A DNA stretch of 64,000 bases from Limnephilus marmoratus (Eukaryota; Arthropoda; Insecta; Trichoptera; Limnephilidae): contig OU862913.1 of NCBI GenBank assembly GCA_917880885.1, positions 39,341,460 through 39,405,459 on the forward strand. Direction: 5' to 3'. Position numbers and translations under genes: made by a program. This document shows, piece after piece, positions 12,401 to 24,900 of this stretch (position 1 is its first letter; the number at the start of each line of letters is the position of its first letter). The notes below the pieces were generated by a model. That model did no database searches and had not been told where the DNA came from. It was given only the letters and a program-made list of their open reading frames with translations.

Positions 12401-12965
12401 AAATACCTTCCCACTTAACATTTTTTAATTTCAAATGAAAAGTATTTATAAATATTTTGTTCGAGGAAACGTCGCTATCTCAATGACAATTCTTTTTTAG
12501 ACTTTCTTTACACAGATAGGTACTAGAATATTAAACAAATTCGAAAAAAGGTAAAAAAAAACAAGACTATTTAACTTTTGAAAATAAAACCTTTAAATAA
12601 CCATTAAATACAGACTAAATAAAAAACATAGGAGTTTAAAAGCACATCGCTACGTTCCGTCAATAATAATTTGAAGTAGATTCACCAGTTGCCAGACACC
12701 GTGTACAGCGCCAGTTTTGTGAAATAATACCTCAAAGGTGCTTAAATCTTTAAAACTTGATCATTCAAACTTCAAATCAATACGTTTGTCTATGTTATTA
12801 GTTGTGTTTATTATTTTAAGGACAAGTTTTTACAATGAAGAAACAATAAACTCACCCAATCCAATCAATGGCCCACGCAGAACACAACACGAACTGGTCA
12901 CTCACTAGACTTACAGGAGACCCCTGCCAGGTAATTTCTCCTCTCTGGCCTGATCCAATACGTCC
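3974..12965 (-). CDS. Protease-homologue domain (exons 12965-12856, 10300-10142, 8099-7997, 7701-7570, 4156-3974)
   Basis: Residues 380-607 align with chymotrypsin-fold landmarks. WQGSPVSLVSDQFVLCSAW replaces W-CGGSLIS-FVLTAAHC, so His57 is Trp410 and both Cys42 and Cys58 are gone. YNSIALLQL replaces NDIALL (Asp102 to Ser460). KILPVCLH keeps Cys122, and GLGRLEY stands for GWGR. EEC and EIC keep Cys168-Cys182. GCESWYGGS stands for CQGDSGGP, so Gly193, Asp194 and Ser195 are Ser, Trp and Tyr. The end GFIPWIEGIVW is normal. The fold looks kept, catalysis impossible. Confidence 0.92.
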
Positions 12966-15900
12966 CTGGAAACACAACACGACATCCAAATATACTCCTA
13001 GGAAGTGTTGTTTTAATTATTGCTCTAAAAATATTTAATCATATTGTTATTCTAACTTCTTTTTTTCATACGTATACCGCACAAGAGTCCACACTGCACC
13101 TTACCGTCTGGAGCCTGTGATATTATGGCATCCCAAATTGGGGTATTTTGTTTGACTGAATGTAGTAGGGAGAGGAAGGAGACGGAGAAGAGAAAGGTGA
13201 TGAAGAACATGGCCAAAAATGCGGCTACAGACATTTCATAATCTGGGTGGTGGTCTAACACCAGGGCGACACTAAGAGCATCTTCCACTTTGGAATGTGT
13301 TGGAAACATAACATAAATACGAGACATTTATAGATTTTTTAACATTATCTCTACACAGGAGACCATGAGGAAAAAATTCCTTCTGGGACTATGACGTCTT
13401 TGAGGATGCTGGGTGGAGGGTTATTTTATTTAAAGGAAGAAAAATAAGTTTTGGAAAGAAAAAGGAATAAGGGGTGGGTATTATTAATATATTCGACAAG
13501 AAGGCCTCTTGCACGCCACAATGGAGGGTACGACCGAAGGGACAAACTCTAGGGGACGCCCACACCGAGAGTACCTGGAGGATCTGCTGGTGGAGGTGCG
13601 CTGCTCATCACATGCAGACTTCAAAAGAGCCGCCCAAGACAGGGAAAGTGGAAGAGACGAATACAGGAAATTGCTGCAAACCAATCCCAGGATTAAACCA
13701 GAGAGAGAAAGGAATCTGCGGGTCAATGTGATCAAGAGTGTTGAACGTACGAATCCATCCCTCCCATTGAGGTGCATGGCGATGGGTCAAGAGAGTCCGG
13801 CTGAAGACGTCAAAAGGTCGCCCTCAAGAAATCTCTCCTAAACCAGCCCGCCACGCGTACCAGTCACCACGCTTTGGGTGACTTTTGACAGGGGTTTTGG
13901 TTATCCAATAAATGGTTCCCAGGGCGGGGGTACCCATCTCTCCTCCCAAATTATAATAAAATATATAATTTTATAAGAATAAATTGGGAAATAACCCAAC
14001 ATAATCATTTTTTTGGGACAGAGTTTTGTAGCGGTCTATCATCCTTCCTACTCCTGCCGTGAAACGGCGTGCTAGTTAGTTCGTTGGGAGGCGAATATGT
14101 GTGCCGCCTCCCCTGGAACTTATTTATTGAATAACCAACACCTCCGCCATGGGTCACCCCAAAAGTTTGCTTTGTTTGGTAATATAGCAGGGGTGCCCGT
14201 ATTCATCGAGTGAAGTGTGTTCAGGAAGACCCTCTGACTCTCTCGATCCATCTTCTCACTCGATCCAGCACCGCCGTGAGACTACAGGATTTATTCGTCC
14301 GTCCCTCTTGGATACACTTATCCTTAGACACCTACCCACTTTTCGTATGTTTTTCTTTCTCCAGACCTCCTCTTCTTCCTTTCCTTAAAAAAACCCTCCA
14401 CACTGCATCCTCAAATATGACATTGGCCCTCACGGATTTTTTTCCTCATGGGCCTTCTGCGTGGGATTAATGCAAAAAAATCCTTAATTTGGTAAATAAA
14501 TTAATATTTTAGGTTTTAAGTAAAGCTACGTAATGTCTGTAACTTACATAGTAGGGGACCTCTGCTGCAGTTGTCATAGGAGTCCTGTGATATTCTATAT
14601 TCGAATCTTGTGTGAGTAGAGAACACATATCCCCCCGAGTCCAACCGGAGAGTGTTTCTTGGCACGGGCGAATCTTTTCTGCCAGCTCTATGCAGTCTGT
14701 AGAGGAAACAAAACATTACAAATAAACATTAGAAGTGCCTACAATTATTCATAGGTTTAAGTAACTCATAGAGTGTAAGATATTTCTAGTATTTGTAGCA
14801 GATGTGGAACGATTCCTCTTCGTTTCATTACCTCTGTCAGCCTCACAACTTTACACAATACGGAATTCAAGTAGAAATTATTGCATACGATTTTCTTCTT
14901 TATAAATTGTAAAAGTTAAGTATCGTTGATTTTAAGTGTGACTTAAAAGTAATTTGCTTAAACCACAGTAAATTTAATATATTATTTTATTTTAAACTAG
15001 CTGACCCGGAGAACTTCATACCGCCTCAGAATCAATAGCTGTTGTGTTAACTTATTAGCTGAATTAAATGCAGTTTTTTTATTAAGTTAAAAATTACATA
15101 ATGAGGCAATTGTCGATGCGTAACTGTCCGCGTTTTCTTTTTGTCAGAATCAGAGATTGCGTTGTTTATAGATTTATAATTTATGCGATTTTCTTACTTT
15201 TCGACTTAAGGGAATTGCGTTTCGTTTTCTTCATACGTGTGACGGAAATTTATTATAATTATGGTATTTTTCCTTTGGAGGGGTGTAGACATACGTTCAC
15301 TGTTGCAATGAATATCTCCCCTTATTCTCATATACCTATGAAAGTCTTACTTTCTATCCAAAAGTGCACCAATTTGTAGGAATGTATAAAAAAAATATAA
15401 AATACTCAGCTCAATCGAATAATGCAGAATTCAACAAAATTATTGAAAATAACTGGCCAAATTATATAAAAATTTTCACAGATGGTTCCAAACTCAGTTT
15501 GGACTCCTATTGTGGGGCCAGTGTTACAGGAAATTGTGTTTCCCACACAGACTTCCCAAAGAGTGTTTAATTTTCTCTGCTGGATGCTTAGCTATCATAG
15601 AAGCTTTACGACTCGTCAAATCTCTCAACGTTAGAAATGCCCTCATCCTTTCAGACTCACTTAGCTCACCACAATAAATAAGCGCTTCCCCTCTCAAATC
15701 CAGTAGCGACCCTCTTACCTGCTCTATCAGAGACATCCTGCATTTCATGTCGCTGGCTCAAGTGTCAGTGATATTGGCCTGGATCCCAGGACACCTTGGT
15801 ATTGTTGGAAATGAAAAGGCTGATTCTATTGCTAAGGAATCCTTTGGCCATCGTCCATTAAACAGTATACCTATTTCTGTTAGAGACTATTTCCCTATTT

Positions 15901-18900
15901 TAAAAAATAAGTTACGACGCCAATGATCCTCTGAATGGAAATCATCCTCTCTGATAAAAGATCACCAGTACTCATTAATTCAACCTTCTATTCCTGTCAA
16001 GCCTTGGTTTCACAAAATGCACTTTCATGTCTAAAAAATACATCTCTTCCATAACTCGAATGCGTCTAGGTTATACTTGTTGTCTTAGCCATCTCGCCAA
16101 ATTCCACGTAGTCAATTCGCTTTATTGTGATTGTGGTTCGGAGGATACCTTAGACCATAATTTCTTTGAGTGTCATCTGTCAACCTGTACATCTTCCCAC
16201 TCTAAAATTATGTAATTACTCACAAACTCTGTATAAACATATGAATATTTGTATAACTTGTATAATCATATCAATTTTTCTCTGGTCCCATTGTCTTTAT
16301 TTGCTGATATAATTTACCAATTCCATGTAAAAAACTGAAAATGTAACTAATTTAAAAAATCTGAAACTGTTACTAATTTAGAAAAACTGATAATGTAACT
16401 AATTTAAAAAAACTGAACATGTAAATAATTTTTATAATATGTTTACTTTAAGAAATGGCCAAGATCACCCTTAATGTGTGAAAGCCAAATAAATAATTAA
16501 AAAAAAAATATATTTTTAATCACAAAAGCAAAAAATAGCGGTGGACATTTGACGTTTTTGAATTTTTGGAATTTACTCATTGCTCGATATTTATCACAAT
16601 GTTCCTGGATACCTAGTATGGTCGATCTATGTAGGATTTATCGAAAATGTCGGTAACTTGCCATCACTCCCAAGCACGACTGCAGGCCGCAAACGAACAA
16701 ATAACAGTTCAAGTCAAACAAATTAGGAAGCCTTAGTCGTTGTGAACTGTTGTTTGATCGTTAGTGGCTTGCAGTCGTGCTCGGGAGCGATGACAAGTTA
16801 CCGACATTTTCGATAAAACCTATATCGATCGTTCATGCTAGGTACCGGAGCTCTTTCAAAAGATGAAAATTCGTTCCATACAAAATGTACGAGAAAAAGA
16901 ATGTTCTAAGTAATATTTTTTTTCGTAAATTTTTGCGATGTTTTGATAGCTTTTCTGCTATTCGGGGCGGAGAGAAATCCAAAATATCAAAGATCATAAA
17001 AATCGGTCCAGCCGTTCTCGAGTTATAAATAGTGTAACTAACCCGACTGTTAACTGTTTTATAAAAATATTAAAAATTTAAAATATTCTTGTTTTACACT
17101 TACGATAAAGCGAAAACACAAACTTATTTTTAATGGAGTTTGGTTAAGACTGAGGTCTCAAGAGAATAATTCGACCTGTCTTACGTAAAACACTCTATCC
17201 GAAAATCCGTGAAAAGAATTTTACAGTTTTATCGTAAATCACCTTATTACATAGTTTGAAATTTGAGAAAATAGGTAACTGTTTAAATTTCAAACCATGT
17301 TTTAGGTTAATTTAAAACCAATCCGTTAGATTTTTTTAAAGTTAGATTTTTAAATTTTTTTAAGCTTTCTCCTGTAAACTAACAGATTTTCAGATAGAGT
17401 ACTTTACGTAGAGCATATCGAAATGCAACATAACAATTTTAGAAAATATTCAGTTCAGGATTTGTGAAACTCACAGTCGGCGGCCTTGGAGCCAATCGGT
17501 AGTTGAGTGACAAGTCCCTTCGGCAGCGGGGGACAGTCAGCCTTCGTGCAGCACACCAACTTCGACTCATTATCAGTTAGGTCACATTTCTGTAAGGAAA
17601 GGAAGGTCATATTAGGGGCGCATGAGTCGAACATATTGTTATCGTCAGAGACGTATGAAGGGAAAAACATCACCTCTTGGAAAATACCTCTACTGGCAGC
17701 CTCCTTCGCTGACTGACAGTTGGCAAATGGTCTACATACTCCTGCCCTTCTTGTATCCGCCATTGTACAGTTATCACCTTAAAAAAAACAGACACACCAG
17801 GGTTACACAACACATTACAACATAATGAAAATTCTACCTACAATCCAGAAGTAATGCACGTCAGTCGAAAATTTGAGGATTGATGTTTGCAGGTCTACGG
17901 TATGTATCTTTAAGAATTCCTAGTGATAATGTTGCAAATACTCAGAGCCGTTGGTATTCCACCTAAATGACTAGCTGCTTTTTTTCAATAACAGTATTGT
18001 GGTGATGAGGGAGCCTTGGATGATGTGATTTTTAATGAATGATGAGTAAGTTCTGGGGACCGTACCTTCAACAATTGTCGCCAGGGGGCAGCAAACAATC
18101 TGAATGGAGCCCTCAACATCGCATGGCTGAAAACAAAGGTTAAGTTGTAATTTATATCATTGAGGTAGAAGATACTATTAAAGTGTGTATAAAAAAATAT
18201 TCTAATGAAATTGAACACTTATTATTATTTTTAATTAGCTTTAAGAAGTTAAATAAAATATTAAGAACCATCTGTTTCAAAGGTTGCAAGAGTAAAAGTA
18301 AGAGTACAAGAAATTGCTTCGGTTAAATATGACAAAAATGCGTTTTTAAATCAATTTAACCGCGTGTCTTACGTCACTCATCACTGTTTACTTTGCTTTT
18401 ACTTTTCGAAAATCGATAGTTACTTTAGATTTACTCCGACATTTTGATGTATTTGACAGTTCTGTAAAACATTTAGGTCTTCACGTGGGAGTAATATGGT
18501 AGACTGGTTTTTTTTAATAAATGAAGCACTTTTTATAACTTAAATTCTTCGCTCTTTATTGTTATGATTGGATAATTACAATTGACGACAATAACTTTAC
18601 CCCACCCAACGGACAAGGGTTCAATGGTATTCAAATTTTTCAGTGCAAGTTTTTGTATAAAGTGAGTTGATTTTACTAGCGTTAGGCTTTTTATAAATGT
18701 ACTTTCTTGTCTGTGGAGAGGGGAAGAGACAAAAATTATTCTATTAGAGAGACATCTGTTGAACAAATGAGATAACTTTTTGATCGTAATATCCTCTTAA
18801 TTTTAAATTCATAATTGGTTTGAACCCTGGGTACAAATTAAAACAAGTTTTAAGAGGTTTGGAACAAAATTGCGCGCTTCATCGCATAATCAAGCATGAT

Positions 18901-21900
18901 TTATATTAGTCCTTACCCAATATGCCTTGCAGGGAAAACAAAAAAAAATTTGAACGCGTGTTATGTGGTAATATGGTTATTTGGAACGATCCCGATTTTT
19001 GGCGTGGTATCGCATGTCGAAAGATCTATTAAAATTTGTGAAAAATCAAATTAAAAGTTATATTACAACTACTAGAAAGTAAATTTTTCTTTAAGCCGCC
19101 GCACTTTTAATACACACAGATTTTTAAATATACACCACTTTTAAACTAAGTTACCACAAGAAACATCGGTTTCAGTCGGGATAGATGGAAAAACATGCGT
19201 ATAAAATTATTTTTCATAAAAAAATATTTGTACGTTTTTTTCGATTACGGCTGACATTTCATAATACATTCCTTCAAATATTATTAGTTACCCCCATACG
19301 GACACTTCGGAACGAATGTGCCCCGCAACACTTCAGGCCACCGCGCAGAAAAGTCTCACAGCAAACTGCGCCGTAAACCATTGTCTTACTTTTGGTCTTT
19401 ATTTTTATACGCAGCGGTATGAAGTGGCGCGTGGCACGATCGCTCAGAAGTGTCCATGTGGGGGTACTATTAAACATTTTCAAACATTAAATTTAAAAAA
19501 CATTGCCATACTGCATTAATCAAATATATTCGAGGAAAGTACTAGTATGGTTGAATTATCATGTTCTGAAAAACATAATTATTTATTTGAGTATTTTAAC
19601 GATAATACAATATGTATTCAAATATAGTTCTCTTTTAATTGTTAATTTCGAACCAGTTCTTATTTATATCAGAAGAACATGTAAAGAAAGGGATTAGAAT
19701 AATTTCGCAAACCCTTTAGACAAAATATACTTTTGCTGTATAAACCATTAAAAACCTAGAATGTAAAGAAAAGCGAGTGGGCGTTCTTTTATTTATGGTC
19801 GTTTGTATATGTATTGTTTATTATTTCTCCGATGAAAATAATTATCTTGTAATAATAATAATAATAATTGGACAATTTATAGAGCGCCGTTTTTGTAAAA
19901 AATCACCTCAAGGGCGCTTTACAATTTATCATTAATCTTAGGCTCTATCTAATTTTATTATTTACAAACAGATACAGAAACATACTTACCTGTAGGACAC
20001 TTCCGATAAAACACACTTTATTAAAAAGTTTATGCTTGGGGAAGATACGAATTTGCGCGTGGAGGACATTATATTCAAAACACTGGACATTGCATGACTT
20101 TACCCTTGCTACCCTCATCACTGTGGGTTCTACATTTATATTTATAAGAAGATTAATGGCAAAATTGAGTTAATGTTTATTTTGAAAGTCTGGAGAATTT
20201 TAAGAATTTGCTTTATTTTTACACACTTGGTAATTTACAATGTTGCGAGCCGTGAAGGCGGGGGTGAAAGGTTATATTTATTTATTATTATTTTTTTTAT
20301 ACTTATGGATATGACTGTCTGAAAAGATGAGTTTTAAGTTTAGCTCTGAATTCTGCTGAATCTGTGATCATTCTTAACTCGTGTGGCAGTCCATTCCATG
20401 CTTTAGGTCCTGACACGCCGAAAGCACGATCACCGAATTTAGTATCTGGTGTGCGCTTTGGTTCCTTCAACCTTCCGATCGCTGATGTTGCTGCTGACCT
20501 GAGGGTTGATTGTCGAGAGTTGGAATTTTCTGGGATGCACATTTCCGATAAGTAAGTCGGAGCCATTCCGTTGAGGGACTTGAATACCATCCAGCAGAGC
20601 TTAAACTGGATTCTCTCGGGACACTTGAGCCAGTGAAGGTTTTTGAGATGCTCAGAAATATAGGAATATTTTGATACGCCGGTGATGAGTCTAGCCGCAG
20701 CGTTGAACACAGATTGTAATTTGTTGATTTGATACTTTGGGAGACTAGCATATATTCCGTTGCAATAATCTAGACGTGAAACAACATACGAATTGACTAG
20801 TAATTTAGTTGCCTCTGTTGTCAAGTTTCTCCGTACTGCTTTAATTTGCCTTAATTGAAAGAACCCCGTGCTTACAGTTCTGTTCACTTGAGTTTTAAGG
20901 GAAAAATCAGCGTCCAGATTGACTTGTAGAGTTGAATCAGAATCTCGATACGTGTGCTGCAAAACAATCACGGTGCAAGTGGGTAAACAAAAAAACTAAA
21001 TGTATGTGTAATGATTTTTGCAGTATGGAAATCTTTTTTAATATTTACAAATTAGTGCGCCGGAAAATGTGCAATATGTGAAGAAATAAAACATGAATTT
21101 AAATTAATATTTTTCTATCTTTTCCGACTAAAACCGATGTTTCTTGTGGTAGCTAAGTTTCAAATTAGAGTACTTTTCAAAATCTATGCCTTTTATAAAA
21201 AGAGGTGGCTTATGGAATTTTTCCATTTTTTCCATACCACATCGCATATATTAATTAATTGGTCATTTATTTATAAATTCACAAAAATATTTTTGTAGGA
21301 ACAAAACCGGAGTACGACGCAAACTAACATACAGAGGAATATATTGACAGTTGTCCTGGTTTTCAAATTTAATTCATGATGGGGCCTCACTCTAAAACAC
21401 GCGGTTCATTTTTCACACAAATTTGAGGAATATTTTGCTCTTTTCTGGCAAAACTAACAATTATTACTATTTGTTTATTTGTTTATTAGGACATACACAG
21501 TACATAAGTTTACAAGTTATAAGGAATGTTAAATGAAGTTATTACATGATTTAGTACCTATTACGTAAGTCCGTATAATATCTGGGATAATACGCCTGGG
21601 ATTTGAACAGTTCTTAAAACTTAACTAATGAATAAAAGAGAAGAATAATATAAAGGAAAATTGTATACAAAGATAAAAGAGATTTTTTTTTTTAGAACAA
21701 GAATTACATGCTAACAAATTGTAATTAGTTAAGTGAAAAGATAAGTATTTTTAGAGCAATAAATACATACTATACCATAACTATCTTTGATACGGTGCGT
21801 AGTCCTATTTAACATGTTAACTGATTGTTAAATTGATGTTTAGTTTAATCGGCAATCACAACACGGGCATGCGCCTAGTATGGGGATGGAAAAATCCCCG

Positions 21901-24900
21901 AATTATGTAACCATCAAAGCAATGAATAAAGAAAAAAAAACAAAGTTCACGATTTAGCTTTCTGCTGAATCAGAGGGCCTTAATAAAGCTTAATTAGCTC
22001 TACCTGTGGCAAAATTCCTTTATAAGTGGCCTCCTTCGCTGCCTGGCAGTTTACGAATGGTCTGCATACTCCCGCCCTTCCTGTGTCCAACATAGTACAG
22101 TTATCATCTGAAAACAAATAAACAGACCAGGGTTACACAACACAATATAACGATGAAGATTCTACCCATAATCCGGAGGTAATGTGCGTCCGAGAAATAT
22201 TTCAGGGTTGATGTTTGCCGGTCTACGGTATGATAAATATATCTTCAAGAATTGCTAGCGAAAAATATTTAAACACTTGGTATTCCGCATCAACGCCTCA
22301 CTGCCTTTTGTATTATATGTATAACAGTTTAACGTTGATGAGAAAGCCTACACAAAACTTACCATCGCCAACTGGATTCATAATGATTAAAGAATTATTG
22401 CCGTACCTCCAAAAACCCCCTCGCAGCAGACAACCGGAACAGAGCCATCTAAAGTGCAAATCTGAAAACAAAAACAAAAAAAAAACAGTTAAAAGGTAAA
22501 TTTAAATTTGCATCCTGATGAAAAAACCATCAGGTTTGGAACACGTTAATATTTTTTATTAAAAATAGGGATGTATAATGTATACGAAGACTAAATCAAA
22601 TTTAATAAATATGAATTTATTGAATCTGTTTGCTTCATTGTGATTTTTATGATTGGCGCAATGTTATGTAGTTAGATTTAAATAACTAAAAAAAGAGGAT
22701 AGACATGCAGTGGTTACTATAATATTGTCAAGATGCTTTACCTGAGGAGTTATTCCATTCAGGGCTGCCTCCACGGCAACGGGGCACTTTGATATCCGAA
22801 GGCACTTGCCGGCCCGCCCTGTTTTAGCTATTGAGCATTGATCACCTGCAAAAGCAACATGATGGTTATGCAAGAAGAGAGAAATGTTATTGAGAGAATG
22901 ATGATTAAATTCTGGCTAATACCTTCAGCTATTGTCACCCGAGGGCAGCAAACTATCTGAACGATGCCTTCTACTGCGCAAATCTGAAAATACAATAGGT
23001 TTAGTGTTATTATAATTATTCTCTTTTGAACAAGACGCTGATGGCTACTTACAAAAAAAATTACACTCTTGACCGTATCGGAACCGCTTAAGGATTCGGG
23101 ATGAAAAAAATAATATCTTCTATTTTGGTACCAATTTTTGTACAGTTAATGATAGTGGAAATTAATTGGAAGTATGTCGTCTCTCATTGGTTTATGCAGG
23201 TAACAAATAAATAATATTATGTGAAAATTTTGCATGTTTATTTCATTTTATGTTTAAAATATTACACCGTGAAAATATAATACCTTTGTTTATTACGTAT
23301 GAAATTAATAATTTCGCAAAGTTATCGTCTGACACTCCTATTTAAGAAGATTGATTTCAAACAATTATATCATTGCAATTTCAAAATGTCACTGTGAAAA
23401 AATGTAATAATTTTACATAAATGAAGATGGAATACCTGCGGGGACATGCCTTTACTGGCGGCCTCTATCGCTGTCTGGCAGTTGCCAAATTGCCTGCACA
23501 CTCCCACCTTTCTTGTGTCCACCATTGTACAGTTATCTCCTTCAAACAAACAGACACACCAGGGTTACACAACACAACAGGTGACGGTAAATAAACTGTA
23601 TGAAATGAAAGTGAAGTACCTTCTCTAGGGATAGTAGTGTTTGCCTGGTATCTGGCTTGCAGTCTTGTCTCTTGCCCTGGTACCCAGGGGCAGCACACTA
23701 TCAGCCTATTCTCCTGGGAGGCGCATACCTGAAAGTACGCTACATTGTATTACCAATTCATTTATACATCTGCACTTGTGAAATAATTTACTATACCCGA
23801 AACGTTGTTTACTTAACCTTTGAAACGCACCAAATAAAATATTCCTATGAAATATAAATCTATCTTCTCTTCCCTGATACACAAATATTGCTGCTTCATT
23901 CTTGTTCACAGTAACAAATCCTGATTTCGATACCATTGAAAACTAATTTATAAAAATAAAACGAATCGAATTGGAATTGAATTAAATCGAAAACGAATTG
24001 GAATTGGAAGGAATAGAAATTTATAAATAATTTTCGGTAGTAGATAACGATTTTTAAGTAGTGAAAGACATGTCACAACGTTATAAAACCTGCTTTGTTA
24101 AATATTTTAATTCATTTAATGAATCACTTTGTATACACCAGTTATTCAATCAAAATTGTCAACATGTTTCAAAACCAATGTTTTCTTCGTCAGGATAAAA
24201 TTTAATATATGTATTTATATTTTAATACAGTATTACACAAGAAGGATTCCTTTCAATATTGTGTTTCAATGTAAGATAAAACTCTCCACTTAAACAATGC
24301 CGTACGTTAAGTTAATTTAAAAACTAACTAACTACGAAAAACGGTTACCTCACTTCTTATTCATTGGAACATTCAATGTTTTCAATTAAAATTCATAAAC
24401 AAAAAATAAGCTTTTGGCAAAAAACGAGTGCAGCTGTATTTAATTCATGTGGGTACACATATATAGATAATTATTAGCGTAGGAACATAAGTACATAACA
24501 ATACAGAAATTGCCATTTTACGAGTTTTCCAGAAAATATTTTAAGCAGAAATAAGCATTACCTTACTTCATTGTTGATCCTTGGAAATTCAGAACGAATG
24601 TCTGAATTGGTGATGAGAAATATCATTAAGGTATATATTTATGCAGTGAGAAAAACAGAAATACTTTGAAATGAAGTAACTGGTTTGGTTTATAATATGA
24701 TGAGTTGGCCAATTTGTATCTTGTACTGCAGCTTTTTTTATCGTAAAATATCCACGTGAAAATACAAACATAGGTATAATAGTAACTATGGTTGGTAAAA
24801 TGAATTACGAATTAACTTGATATGCAGAGAGCTTTTATATCTGTGCGACTTCACCTGATATGGCAATCCATGAAATGCCGCGTCCAAGACGACGGAGCAC

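Noticed and set aside
17455..17763. A continuous 102-codon frame with both CLIP5 halves
   Set aside because: It simply reads through the 84-bp intron. The conserved 104-bp exon, the phases and a strong GTGAGT donor support the spliced model, and the unspliced frame ends in a stop.
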